DNA of 64,000 nucleotides. It comes from Diplodia intermedia (lineage: Eukaryota; Ascomycota; Dothideomycetes; Botryosphaeriales; Botryosphaeriaceae). How positions within the stretch are numbered: the first letter of the stretch is position 1; each line of letters begins with the position of its first letter. The notes under the pieces are model-generated. The model did not search any database, was not told where the DNA came from, and worked only from the letters and a program-made list of their open reading frames with translations. A program made the translations under genes and the position numbers. Positions 47,008-58,119 of the stretch are shown piece by piece. The stretch covers positions 124,001-188,000 of the forward strand of contig JAKEKT010000024.1 of the NCBI GenBank assembly GCA_021495925.1, read 5' to 3'.

Positions 47008-48594
47008 CTAAGCCAGAGCACCCATAGGATCCCACAAGTCAAGCACTACGGGGTCCTGCTTCAGCACATCCCGAACCTCCTTGCTCACGACGCTAGGGTC
47101 CACAACGGCCTGGTACACAAACTCATCCATCCAGGCGTCGCTCATGACAAAGTAGCCTTGAGACCCAGCCGACTCGCTCCAGCTGTTCTCGACGCGCCAG
47201 CGGACCGGCTTACCCGTCTTCTCGTCGAGATGCACGGCCGTCAGCACCATGGCGTGGGTCATGGCGCTCTCGCCCGTCATCAACCGCTCTGCCTTGCTCA
47301 AGCCGAGGCGGGTGTTGAAGCCGAGCTCGTAGTCGAACAGGGCCGTGTCCATGATGCCCTTGGCCGAGTCCGAGTACTTGCCGACGTCGCTGCCGAAGAA
47401 GACGGGGAAGCCCTTGCGCAGCATCTCGATGACTGCCTTCTTCATCGTCGTCATGTCGACATTGACGTACGTGATGGGCCGCCCGCCCCACACGTTGCCG
47501 AGGCGATTGACCGTCAGCAGCCTGTTGTACGAGTTGCGCGGGTCGTTGATCAAGCTGAACAACCGGTGCACGTCGGCGCCGCCGCAGGCTCGGACGGTGC
47601 GGTTGTCAGATAGCTCCTTCGCGAAAGCCGTCGGGCGGGTCGTGATTGAGGTGAAGTTCTTGTCCTTGTCATAGAACTCCCAGGTGAAGGCCTTGGAAGG
47701 CGGCGGAGGGGGGCCGAGCATCAGCGTCAGGATGAGGTGGATCTCGCGCATCATCTTGTCCTTGGCGCCGCCGATGGACGCCTGGGCAGCCGGATTCTTG
47801 GACGACGCGAGCTTGCGCAGCTTGAGGGCATGCTCGCGGAGCTTCGTTGTGATCAGTCGGTCCATCAAGGAAGAGCTCTTCGCGTTGAAGGTATCCGGGT
47901 AGATGGACTGCGGGACCAGACCGTACTTCTGGACCAGGTTGGCAACCATATCCCACTGGCCGCCGTCACCGACCGGACTGGCAAGCAACGACTGCAGCAG
48001 GCGGCCATCAAGAGGCTCGTCGACGGTCTGCAGGACGTTCTCCAGGAAGTAGTTGGCCTTTTCGATCTTGTCCCAGTAGAAGACGTATTGCTGGCTCAGC
48101 TCAAACTTGTCCAGCTTGTACTTCTTCATTATGGACACTCTGAAGACGTTCAGCGAGGCGAACAGCCAGCACCGACCCGACGAGCGCTGGTTGGTAACAG
48201 GAGCGCCCTCGACGGGAATGGAGAGGTTGAATATCTGTGTGTCGCTCACGGCAGCGCGGTTGTTCATGAGGATGGCGTTGGCATTGTTGGACTGCAGGGC
48301 GTTGAGGGCGAGCTGGTTCTTGGGATCCTCAAGGAGCTCCTTCTCCCACTTCTCCGTGGTCGATGCAGAGACGGTCGACTGGTGTTCGCACGGCGTGTAC
48401 TCCGGAGCTGCGGGGAAAAAAGTGTCAGTGTCTGGTACTGCGGCCGCGGAGGGAAATGACTGACGCGCATCGTCGATGTAGACGTAGTCCTTCTCGACCA
48501 GCTCGCGCTCGTTCCTCAGCTCCATGGCGCGGAGAGCCTCGGTCAGCTTCTCTTGCGCACCGGCCTCAACCGGCTTCGATGAAGCGCTACCCAT
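47008..48594 (-). CDS. BLH1: Bleomycin hydrolase (cysteine aminopeptidase, peptidase C1B)
   Basis: Starts MGSASSKPVEAGAQEKL at 48594. An in-frame 57 nt intron near 48410-48470 (GTCAGT donor, CCCGCAG acceptor) should be removed, giving YIDDAPPEYTPCEHQ and about 509 residues. The papain-like catalytic Cys is in VTNQRSSGRCWLFASLN, the His in ESAMTHAMVLTAVHLDEKTG and the Asn in WRVENSWSESAG. FELSQQYVFYWDKIEKANYF and VGDGGQWDMVANLVQKYGLV are the expected intermediate blocks, and the C-terminal tail (VVLDLWDPMGALA) is the arm that sits in the active site of homologues. It is a cytosolic homohexameric peptidase that removes N-terminal residues, including homocysteine-thiolactone and bleomycin in relatives. 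The GSASSK start may be myristoylated (inference). Confidence 0.95.
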   Translation of the reverse strand: MGSASSKPVEAGAQEKLTEALRAMELRNERELVEKDYVYIDDARQSFPSAAAVPDTDTFFPAAPEYTPCEHQSTVSASTTEKWEKELLEDPKNQLALNALQSNNANAILMNNRAAVSDTQIFNLSIPVEGAPVTNQRSSGRCWLFASLNVFRVSIMKKYKLDKFELSQQYVFYWDKIEKANYFLENVLQTVDEPLDGRLLQSLLASPVGDGGQWDMVANLVQKYGLVPQSIYPDTFNAKSSSLMDRLITTKLREHALKLRKLASSKNPAAQASIGGAKDKMMREIHLILTLMLGPPPPPSKAFTWEFYDKDKNFTSITTRPTAFAKELSDNRTVRACGGADVHRLFSLINDPRNSYNRLLTVNRLGNVWGGRPITYVNVDMTTMKKAVIEMLRKGFPVFFGSDVGKYSDSAKGIMDTALFDYELGFNTRLGLSKAERLMTGESAMTHAMVLTAVHLDEKTGKPVRWRVENSWSESAGSQGYFVMSDAWMDEFVYQAVVDPSVVSKEVRDVLKQDPVVLDLWDPMGALA

Positions 48595-49263
48595 GTTGTT
48601 CGAGTGATGGTGAGATTGTGGAGGAGCGAAGGGACGGTGCAGCTCCAAGAACGGCGGGGAGTGCGAGGTCGTTGGGAGAGAGCGGGACGGGCGACGGCGA
48701 CGGGCGGGTGAGCAGTCCAGCTGCCACCTTGATGGCCGCCCAGTCGCTTTGCTCCCCGCGTTCGGCAAGATAAGCGCACAGGCCACCTGCGCGTGATAAG
48801 CCGCAGCAGCTTGAGTCATGCGCCTGTCGCGCCTTGACCACCCGACCGTCTCCTCGCCTCACTCCTCAACACCACACATCGCTTCGAGTGATATCAATTG
48901 TCTTGCATCCCCTCGCTTTACATCGCACTGCCGACTTCGCTTAGTATATATGGGGACACGGACGAAGTGACACGGATACATCCGTTGAAACACCCACCAC
49001 ATTCAACACGCTTTTCTTCAATGTCCTGAGCTCAATCGTAGTCGGCGTGCGAAGCCACTCTCAAGTATCACTGATGCAATAGAGCTCCGCTATGCATTGA
49101 ATAAGAAATTCCGCACTTCGAACATTGTTTCACCGTGCATCTCATGGTATTCCCAATCCAGGCTTTGGTATTACATTAATCAACATTATTATGGACTGTT
49201 ACTACAGTCTTTGGTATCAAACGGCAACCGTATTCCACCTTGTATCCAGCATTACCCGACCCT
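48595..49263. other. Intergenic, no gene seen
   Basis: Upstream of bleomycin hydrolase and 3' flank of the GPI-protein gene. No supported open frame. Confidence 0.4.
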
Positions 49264-49690
49264 TCAAAGGATGAAAGCAGCCAATCCGAAAGCAGCGGCG
49301 ACGGCACCGCTCAGGCCCGCACTGTTCGCAACCGCAGCACCCGTGTAAGAAGCCCCGGGGGTCGACATGGTAGGAGTCGATCCAGCATCCATTCCAGAAC
49401 CGTCGTGCGACATGGTAATCAGCGTGCCGTTCGTCTTGACAATCGACAGCGTAGGGCAAGGTGTGCTCTGCGACGGCATCTCCACCGGAGTGCGCGTGAC
49501 AATGTCGTTCATCGACGCTGTGCTTGATGGGCAGGGAGAGACCATCACAGTAGTACTCGCGTCGGTGCTATTCGGCATGTAAGTATTTGGTCATGGTCGG
49601 AATGTCCAAGATGTCTGATGAGACTACACTTACGCAGCAAGTGCCGGCGCAGCAACCGCAGCAATGATAACAGCGAAGAAAGACTTCATC
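49264..49690 (-). CDS. Small GPI-anchored secreted protein
   Basis: Two exons. The first gives the signal peptide MKSFFAVIIAAVAAPALAA and is joined through a GTAAGT...GAATAG intron (about 49581-49633) to TDASTTVMVSPCPSSTAS. The mature protein is about 100 residues, Ser/Thr-rich, with Cys pairs (SPCPS, STPCPTLSIV), and ends with a small-residue site plus hydrophobic tail AVANSAGLSGAVAAAFGLAA, a classical GPI-attachment signal. It is likely a cell-wall or plasma-membrane surface mini-protein; no known family was recognised. Its size falls below normal gene-finder cut-offs, but start, splice sites and both end signals agree. Confidence 0.8.
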
Positions 49691-50689
49691 TTGATTTGGT
49701 AGTGGATGTGACTAACGACTTCGTACAGGATTGTTCGGGATTTCAAGAAACGATGGACAGGACAATTGACACAGAAGAGGCAGTTGCAAAGGCGTGATTC
49801 AAGGCGGACTGACCTTTTAACCCATAATGCTGTGCTCACATCCCGCGGCAACAACGATCCACACTATCGGGGGCCGATACCCCATGATCTGGCAGCAACC
49901 GGTCTGAAAGCGTGAAGGAGCGCACAATGGTAATAGCGCTCAACACGGAAACTCCTTTTCCGACCGGAGGTTTCCTACATGGCCTTAGCGCCACTCCCGT
50001 TTGCGCGCAAAACGACCAACTTCTTTGTCCAGATCTGCGCAGATCACCCCGTTCAGGGGCTGAAGAGGCTCCGATCTGTGCAAATTCTCCGCCTTTGTTC
50101 GTTAGCGCCATCATCGGGCGGAGACGGTGGCTTTAAGCCCGGATACTCAGGTTCCGTTTCGACTGCCTCAAACTGCATTGGGCTTAGTGCAGGCACAGGC
50201 TCAACACTAAATCCAAGCTTGTTTCTTAAGCTTACTCGTGCACACCCCATCGGGCAACCCCTTCTACGCCACTGACGAATCCACTTGCTTCTTTGGCCTG
50301 TGGGCGCGGGAAGCCTGCTTTCCGAACGCCACGCAATCTGCCGTAGTCACTACACCAACACCCCACCGAGCCTCTCCGCCGGCATTCCATTGGCCAACAA
50401 AGGATTTGGAATCCCGACCATGCCGTTCACGGCTCCTCGATCTAACACTAAGGCTACCCCGCATCTGGGAGATTGTACTTTCTTTCTAGAATGCACTTCA
50501 CCGCCCGCCAGCTCCACAACGGGGGAACTTAGTGCTCGTCGCGCAGGTGGAGACAGGGTGAGGAACAAGGTTACTCTTTCAGTCATGGCGACTAGGTTCC
50601 GTGTTCGGAACCACGCCCCTCCGTGCTGATCAATTGACCACCGCTCTAGTCGATGGCTGCATTTTGATCAAGTTAACACATGGCAGTGA
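49691..50689. other. Intergenic, no gene seen
   Basis: Divergent promoter region between the GPI-protein gene and the Rds1-like gene. Confidence 0.4.
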
Positions 50690-50695
50690 TATAAA
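50690..50695 (+). promoter_or_regulatory. TATA box of the Rds1-like gene
   Basis: TATAAA 127 bp upstream of the ATG at 50817, followed by a CT-rich leader typical of highly expressed fungal genes. Confidence 0.5.
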
Positions 50696-50816
50696 GAGAC
50701 TTCTCGGCCATCAAACATCCCATCAGTCGCCGCTCATCCAACGCTCTGGTCCTCTCAAGTCAACCATCCTCGCAATCTTTTCATCACTCCTCCTCTTCCA
50801 CACTTCCATCTTCAAA

Positions 50817-51710
50817 ATGAAGTACACCACTGCCGTTGCTGCCCTCGCGGGTCTCTCCATGGCTGCGCCCACCAAGCGCATGTCCGCGCCCACCGACGCC
50901 GACATTCTCCAGTACGCCTTGACTCTCGAGCACCTTGAGAATGCCTTCTACAAGGAGGGTCTGTCCAACTACACCGAGGCCGACTTCAAGGCCGCCGGCT
51001 ACGACTCGACCTTCTACAACAACATCAAGACGGTCGGCTCCGACGAGTCCTCGCACGTCGACTTCCTCACCAAGGGTCTGACCGCCGCCGGCGCCACCCC
51101 CGTGATGCCCTGCACCTACGCCTTCGGCGCCACGGACGTCAAGACGTTCCTCGCCACCGCCGCCATCCTCGAGGGCGTCGGTGTATCGGCCTACCTCGGC
51201 GCCGCCGCCGACATCATGTCCAAGACGTACCTCACCGCCGCCGGCTCCATCCTCACCGTCGAGGCCCGCCACGCCTCGTACATCCGCGGCGAGATCAAGC
51301 AGTCGCCCTTCCCGCAGGCCTTTGACGACCCGCTCTCGCTCAACGAGGTCTACACCCTGGCCGCGCAGTTCATCACCTCCTGCCCGACCGACAACGCGCC
51401 GCTGCCCGTCAAGGCGTTCCCCACGCTCGTCGCCAGCTCCGAGGACGCGGCGATCAAGAAGGGCAGCAAGGTCATGCTGAGCACCCCCGGCTACGAGGTC
51501 CAGGCCGCCGACGGCGTGCAGATCTACGGCGCCTTCATCACCGTCACCGGCCCGGTGACCGTCGAGGCGACCAAGGTTGACGGTGGCTTCACCGTCGAGG
51601 TGCCCGAGGGTGTCAACGGCCAGAGCTACGTCGTTCTGACTGGCTGCAAGGACGCTGTTACGGATGATACCGTTGCCGCGGGCCCGGCCATTGTCGAGAT
51701 CAGCAACTAA
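50817..51710 (+). CDS. Secreted ferritin-like stress protein, Rds1 family
   Basis: One exon of 297 residues beginning MKYTTAVAALAGLSMAAPTKR, a signal peptide. The ferritin-2-type helical domain starts DADILQYALTLEHLENAFYK, the usual first helix with Glu and His metal-type ligands. It continues with SDESSHVDFLTKGL, AAILEGVGVSAYLGAA and SILTVEARHASYIRGEIKQ, giving the E-x-x-H pattern of ferritin-like proteins. A C-terminal beta-rich part (PVTVEATKVDGGFTVEVPEG) follows. Fission-yeast Rds1 responds to glucose, ammonium, phosphate, CO2 and temperature. Catalysis has not been shown for the family as far as I know. Third-position GC is very high, so it is probably strongly expressed. A 338-codon open frame on the opposite strand is a GC shadow. 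Confidence 0.92.
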   Translation: MKYTTAVAALAGLSMAAPTKRMSAPTDADILQYALTLEHLENAFYKEGLSNYTEADFKAAGYDSTFYNNIKTVGSDESSHVDFLTKGLTAAGATPVMPCTYAFGATDVKTFLATAAILEGVGVSAYLGAAADIMSKTYLTAAGSILTVEARHASYIRGEIKQSPFPQAFDDPLSLNEVYTLAAQFITSCPTDNAPLPVKAFPTLVASSEDAAIKKGSKVMLSTPGYEVQAADGVQIYGAFITVTGPVTVEATKVDGGFTVEVPEGVNGQSYVVLTGCKDAVTDDTVAAGPAIVEISN

Positions 51711-51962
51711 GATGGGGTTGGTCGCTTTGGATGTTACAACGGCTTTATTGGAAGGGATTATACAGTAATGTAATTTATATTGTGGCACGAGTCGGATCAA
51801 ACTACGAAATAAAACTTATCAACTCATTTTGCATGTTTCTTCATGGTTCCATGTGCTGATACAACACTCGCGGGCATTTGATCCTGATTGCGCCAAGCGC
51901 TACAGCCTATGCACAAACTCCACTGTTCATTTCAAGGCTCATACCTCGTACATACATCCCTC

Positions 51963-54272
51963 TCATGGCGCATGCTCCCGATACGCCGGCGGCAGAATCC
52001 CCTCCAGCGCCGCCTTGATCTGCAGCGCAAGCGTCTTCGAATGCCACCGATGCTGCTGCGTATACCCGCCCATGATCCAATAACCCTCCACGCGCAAATG
52101 CCGCTTCCACATGCCCCGGACCTCGCCCTCCGCATCGACGCCCCACGTAGCATCGAGCCTCGCCGCAACCTCCGCCCCATCCAACAGCCCATCCGCACCG
52201 CCATCCCGCCCCACCCCTCCCCCTCCCCCCAAAACCCCCGCCGCCACCTCCCTCGCATCCCTATCCGCGAACCCCGTGCACCAAACCACCGCGTCCACGC
52301 CCCCCTCGACGCTCCCATCCGAGAACCTCAAGCCGCCCTCCACCCACGCCACCGGCTCCGTCCCGGCCTTGACCCGCACCCCGCCCCCGCCCTCCTCCTT
52401 CCCAACGAGCAACCTCGTCCCGCCCACATCGACATAATGCCCCCCCGCCCTCTCCAGCAAATGACACATCAACACCCCCCGCGCATCCGCACTATCGATA
52501 ACAGGGAACCCGGCGGCGCCGACGGCGTCGTAGCGGCGCGGTTCCTTTGCTGCGAAGGACGCGAAGAGGGCGTGGGAGAGGTGGGCGTCGACGCACGAGG
52601 GGAGCGTGAGGAAGAGGCGATCGGCGGCGGCGACGCCCAAGGAGTCGTATGCGCCCAGGCTGAGGGGCGAGGTGATGTAGGAGAGCGGGATGACGTAGGT
52701 GGGGGAGCGGGCGACGAGGGTGGGGGAGAGGGCGCCGGCGGCGGCGTGGCAGTCTTCGAGGATGTCGAAGGCGGTGTTGGCGGAGCCGATTATGAGGACG
52801 GTCTGTGGGTCGGTGGGGGGGGAGGGGGCGGTGGTGGTGGTTGGGGCGGAGGAAGGGGGCGCACTTTGACTCCTTGGGCCTTGAGCTTGGCGGCGCTTTT
52901 GTACTCGGCGGAGTGGAGGGAGATGCCCTTGTAGAGGTGGCGGTCGGCGATGGGTGGGAGGTGCGGCTTTTGCGAGCCGATGCCGGTCGCTTGGACGAGG
53001 TGTTTGGCGACGGCGGTGCGCTGGCCGGCTGGGGTTTGGAATGTGATGGTCCACCGCTGGGATGGTTGGTCGTAGAGCGTGGACTTGATCTGGGCGGAGG
53101 TGATGACGTTGAGGTTGAATGCCGCTACGTATCGGCGGACCTGGTCGGCCAAGTCGTCCCGGGTCAGAAGGTGGGGGGATTGGAGATGCTTTTCGTAGCC
53201 TGGCCGAAGTGGTATCAGTGGACCTTGCTCATAGTCTCCAACGACAGCATTTTCCCCTGATGGCTCGAGTCTAAGACGAGATTCCACTTACACATGTAAG
53301 GCAACTCGCAGAATGCTGTCGGGAGGTGGAACCTCATGCAGTCGTAGCGCAGAGCCCAGTTATCGCCGACATTGGCGTTCCGCTCGGCCATGACGCTCTC
53401 GACACCCAATGCCTTGAGGCGTGCGGCGAGGGCAACGGCACTGGTAGCGGCAATTGTATTGTGTCAGTAAGGCTCATAAAGATGCTCTCATATAAGATTC
53501 ACTGTTCTGACTTACGCGTTTCCAGCCCCGACGATGAAGACATCCGTATCAAATTTCTCAAGGTCATTGATCCGTCTGCCAGGCATCGGAAGCAATGCTT
53601 CATCTTCTGATTGAACTTCAAGACTCTCGAGCCAAGTGCTCAGGATCCATATCTTCCACTCGGTCCTCCCACCATTTTCAACGGGCAACAGCAACATCTT
53701 GCCATTACATGTTGCGGCTGGTGAGCCAGTCTTAAAAACAAGGCCACAATCAATGAATTGCTTGTTTTCAAATCGTCAGTTACATCTTGCCTATCTCCAT
53801 TCGAAACGTTTAGGCAGATCTCTCACAAGAGCCGGAGTAGCTGGGATAAACTGGGCCGTCTCGAGCTTGATACCCGCGGTGATCTGCCTCAAAGCCTTCG
53901 TCTCCAAAAGACTTGCAACAATCGTGTCGGAACCAGTGAACGTCCGCAGGTGGTAGGTCAATGCCAGCTGGTCTTTCCAATATGCCTGATCAGCGTAGAA
54001 GCATTCCTTCAGCCCTTCGGCATCATTGGCGAGCAAAGCATTGTTGAAAGATTCTAGCACCGCGAGCGCCTGTCTGGTCGGTTCTTCGCCGGGTAGGTCC
54101 TTGGTTCCAGGAGGGATAGCGGGAAGAGGGTTCTCGTCCATCATATTACGCAAATCAGCCCGTACAGGATACTCATCGTGAGTGGGGAGCCTTGTCGAGT
54201 CTGTTCGCTGTGGTCAGCCAGCTGGAGATGAAAACAGAATCGCTACTGTTTCGTGAGCTCACTGGTCGCCAT
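51963..54272 (-). CDS. Flavin-containing monooxygenase with N-terminal SnoaL-like domain
   Basis: Multi-exon gene. The first coding exon is only 10 nt (ATGGCGACCA, ending 54263); splicing at GAACAG yields MATNSTRLPTHDEYPVRADL. The N-terminal 140 residues are SnoaL/NTF2-like (ESFNNALLANDAEGLKECFY). The monooxygenase part starts FDTDVFIVGAGNA / ASAVALAARLKALG (FAD-binding) and MAERNANVGDNWALRYDCM. It continues to HLVQATGIGSQKPHLPPI, then after a C-rich intron (about 52803-52867) KTVLIIGSANTAFDILEDCH, the NADPH-binding motif. VWCTGFADRDAREVAAG and WIMGGYTQQHRWHSKTLALQ near the end fit YUC/FMO-like proteins. It oxygenates a small soft nucleophile or ketone; the substrate is unknown. It is convergent with the Rds1-like gene and co-oriented with the SDR upstream. 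Confidence 0.87.
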
Positions 54273-54724
54273 CTTGATGTTGGTGGGATGCCCCGAGGTG
54301 CTGCAGACGAAGAAAAATAGATGGCACGGCCACCTTTCGGAATCATGCACGTCCAGATGGAGCTTTTATAAGAGCGCACACATGAAGCAGGGATTCCAAG
54401 GTCGGCAAAGACTGAGTGACGTGAGATATAGCCATACGGGGTCTACACCCCACCTAGTTGCAGGGTGAAAGTCGATTCCCCACCCGTTGGAGCACAAAAT
54501 GTGGCCATGCGTACGATCGCTATTGGGTCGATTTCCTCGTGCACGGCTCCGCTGACTGATGCTGATGAGTACTACTACAAGGGTGGGTTTCTCCATGGGG
54601 GCTAAAACGCTGATCGTCGGCATATCGTGCAAGTAAACCGAAGTGTTTCGGGTTTTCGCTGGGTATGTTTGTCTCAAAAGCCATCTTGGGTTTGAGGCTA
54701 TATTCTCACAGCCCGGACACGCTT
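54273..54724. other. Gap between the SDR and monooxygenase genes
   Basis: 452 bp holding the SDR 3' flank and monooxygenase promoter. Nothing else identified. Confidence 0.4.
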
Positions 54725-55732
54725 TTATGCCAGAATGCCTCCATCGACCTCATGAACCATGCCCGTGATATATGAGCTGTTGTCGCTCAAAAGCCATGCA
54801 ATCACCTCTGCTACCTCTTCCGGTTGCCCCGGGCGACCAAGGGGTGCGAGTTTGTTCCACTCTTGCTGGCCCTCCTCTGCATTGGAGCCGTCCAAACCCG
54901 CCAATGGCGTGTTAATGACACCGCTGTCGAGCGAAGCCTGGTCAGCTTCTTCTTTCTATAATGAAACAAGGACAAGAAAAGGAAAGAATTGACTGATATC
55001 TTGAGATGCAGCTGAAACAGAGGACACGCTGACGGTGAAGAAAAGGAATCGAGCCAGCACACGAAAAAAGAAAAAAGAAAAAGTTAGCACTCACGGCGCA
55101 ACCGCATTCACCCTGATCCCCCACTCCCCCGTCTCCCTCGCCACGCTCTTCGTCAACGCAATAACCCCCGCCTTCGACGCCGCATACGCACTGCACCGCG
55201 CGCCACCCTTAATCCCCACCACACTCGACGTATTCACAATCGCCATCCCGCCTCTCTCCCCCCCACCTCCCTCCGCCTCCCTCTCCCTCACATGCCCCTT
55301 CATCGCCCTCACCTCCTCGCTCAAACACACCATCGCCCCCGTCAAATTCACCCCCAACACCCTCTCCCACTCCGCATCCGGCGTCTCCTCGACATCCCTG
55401 ACGTTCAGCCCCTCGTTGATGATGCCCGCGACGTTCGCCGCGCCCGTCAGCGGCCCGAGTTCCCTCGTCGTCGCCCCGATCCACGCGGCGACGGCGGCGC
55501 GGTCGCGCACGTCGAGCCGGGCGGCCAGGATGCGCGCGGACGGGTGGAGGGCGCGGAGGGCGGCCTCGGCGGCGGCGAGCGCGCCGCCGTTGATGTCGGC
55601 GAGGGAGAGCGCGCGGCAGCCGCGCGCGGCGAGGAGGTGCGCGGTCGCGAGGCCGATGCCCGAGCCCGCGCCGGTGATGGCGATGACGGCGTTGGTGAAG
55701 GGGGAGGGGGAGGGTGGTGGTGGTGGTGGCAT
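54725..55732 (-). CDS. Short-chain dehydrogenase/reductase (3-oxoacyl-ACP-reductase-like)
   Basis: Two exons, 55732-55095 and 54923-54725, with a 171 bp intron (GTGAGT donor, CGACAG acceptor), 278 residues. I chose the acceptor because it joins VNAVAP to GVINTPLAGLDGS, restoring the SDR consensus. The Rossmann motif is AVIAITGAGSGIGLATAHLL; the NNAG position reads NVAG. The catalytic Ser is in IVNTSSVVGIKG and the Tyr-x-x-x-Lys in SAYAASKAGVIALTKSVA. The C-terminus SSYITGMVHEVDGGILA is standard. It begins with a proline run (MPPPPPPSPSPF). NAD(P)-dependent oxidoreductase, substrate unknown. It sits 452 bp upstream of the monooxygenase gene on the same strand, so the two may act in one small pathway (inference). 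Confidence 0.9.
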
Positions 55733-58022
55733 TTTGGTGGTGGTGGGGCGGGCGGTTGGAGGAGTGTAAGTGATTCGGTGTGATTCGTCCTCGGATGGGA
55801 AATCAAGCAGCAGTTGGCTGGGGAATGGACTTTGTTAGAGGGTCAAGGTGCGGGCCAGTGGCAGCATGTCTCTGCTTTAAAGGCCGCTAAGCTTCATGTA
55901 CGGAGCATCACTCTCCATCTTTCGCGCCTCTGCGCCTCTTTGCCGGTCGGAATTCGTGAGGACCAAGCGTCTTCGAGGTCATGGTATCTACGAGTCAGTC
56001 GAGGCTAGAATGGAGCTGTAGATGGAGCGGTTGGGCGGAGATGCCAGCGGGAAAAACTTTGGATTGGCTGTCGGAGAATATCGTACAAGCAAGCCGTGAA
56101 GAAAACCGCTGCAGCCGTCGGGGTTTAATTTGGCCCCACGTTTATAACGCGACGATCGACCAGCTGTGCCGCAGACCTACATCGCAAATTATCTTCTCGC
56201 TCGGCCCCGCTATAGGAATCATCCTGACGCATACGTGAGTCCTCCACATAACTCTCCCAAAAGGATACCCGTGGGGTAATTGCGCTTCTATTTGGCCAAT
56301 ATGAATTTGGCATCGTAGCAGATCGAAAGCGGGATTGGCGGATATCCGCTGACAGCGGGAGGCAGACGGGGAAGACGGGGAAGACGGCAACAACCGCTCC
56401 GATACGTATTATCATTAGCGCGATGCTAAGGAGACGGGCCAAGCGATAGACGTGCGATACGTGGCACCATGTGGGTGTCTTTCCGAGCAGCGCCGTCGGC
56501 TACGTACGGCCGTGTAGCGCGAGCATGAATCGTGGCAGACGACGAAGACATCAAGGGGCAGTGACGTTCCTGGTTTCGGTGGGTGGATGGGTTGCAAAAA
56601 GTCACTTTTTCTGACGCACGATAGAGACGACAATGCACAAGCTGTGAGAGGAGATATCGGATGTGTGGAGGGACAGCAGGTAGATCAACAAGCTACCCGG
56701 CGATGTAACTCCATGTGCAGCGGGCATCAATAAACTGCGAGGAACGCGACCCCCAGCTCCAGGCTTCTACCCCAGCCTCGGTCTCACCATAGTGAAGTGC
56801 AACTTCCATGTATACTGTTCAGAAGCAAGGTCGGGGGGATGGACACGTTCAGACGCACATATTACTAGCACGCCGAACAGAGGATCCTACATAGATCATG
56901 ATGTATGTACGGAGAGTCGGGACTACTTTGACACTGGATCCGGGGAAGACATTAATCCTATATCTCATCGCTTGCCTTGTGTCGTGTGTTGTGCTGTGAT
57001 ACTTGTTCAATGTCATTTATTCAGATCTCTTACCCGACGAATCCCCCTTTTTCTCGACTACCAATATATAATCCATAACCCCCCAAACTTTATGTTCTCT
57101 TGTTTGTACACCATTATTCTTAAGTAATAATGAAGGTTCATGGGGCTAAGACTCTTACCTCGGCACCCCTAGCCACTACATCATTCTTGATCCCGTGTCA
57201 AGTGCTACTATAGTTTTTAGACTACTACACCTCTAGGGAGCGACGGCCTTGTTCATGTCATTCGGAGCTCGGCTTCTATTCAGATGCGTCATAGATGTGG
57301 CTAGTTTTTGGCCCGGACGAGGCGGTTGTTGTGCCGCCGAGCCGCTACTGGCTTGCCGGCACATCTCTCTGCAACGGTTCCTGAGCGCTCCCGCCCGCAA
57401 ATAATTAAACCGACCTAGAAACACCGAGCTCCGAAGTCTATCTTAGAAAATGCCCAGCTGAAGCAGACATCACAACGGCGGACACTTGTGCCCTCCGTAC
57501 AAAAGCATCAATTCAATTTAACTAACCAGCGGCGGATACTGACCAGCGTACGAAGTGAAGAGTCTGCTGATTCCCTTCGGCAAACGTTATGGCAGGATCA
57601 AAAGAACCATGGATACTGATCGATCCAGGTACAGCCTCGTGGCGTGCCGGTCGTGGCTTGTAAAAAGCCATTACTGGGCTGGACAGGCTCCGGCATATGC
57701 GATCACTGGGTCAGTGACGGTAAGTATCCCATTGCCACGCGGAGGTGGCGAGCGAACTCGGTTAGTCTACCGTCGACATAACCTTGTTGCGCTTAACCTT
57801 AGCGATGCTACTCACAACGTCTTTTGACACGCTAGGTAGTGATGGTCTGAAGACGGCTCGGGTTTTTTGAAGCCTTCGTGATAGCTCTGGCCGTAATGTT
57901 CTCGCCGGCACAGCTCTTGGGGACTCCGCTCTCCGCGCTTTTGGCGCACGGAGACAATCATCGTGGCGTCGTGGGTCACAAATCAATGAATACCTCGTAT
58001 CCACTGACTCCAGAGAAATTGC
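55733..58022. other. 2.3 kb intergenic, locally AT-rich, no gene seen
   Basis: Promoter of the SDR on the left and upstream region of the GH5 gene on the right. The part around 57000-57130 is AT-rich. No motif-bearing open frame or tRNA-like fold was recognised by eye. Confidence 0.4.
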
Positions 58023-58030
58023 TATATATT
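58023..58030 (+). promoter_or_regulatory. TATA-like element of the GH5 gene
   Basis: TATATATT about 90 bp upstream of the ATG at 58120. Confidence 0.4.
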
Positions 58031-58119
58031 CCGCCGCATGCAGTCGAAGATGCATCCTCAGCAGCATTCAGTGCTTCAAGAAGCGGCCCCCGTGTTTCTC
58101 TATCTCCTACGCTTTCATC

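Noticed and set aside
50784..51800. 338-codon minus-strand open frame
   Set aside because: Antisense shadow of the Rds1-like gene, Gly/Asp/Val/Arg-rich.
51888..52934. 348-codon plus-strand open frame
   Set aside because: Opposite the monooxygenase gene; low-complexity Arg/Pro then Gly/Val sequence.
54440..54490. Possible tRNA B-box-like sequence (AGTCGATTCC)
   Set aside because: No matching A box or cloverleaf pairing could be made around it.
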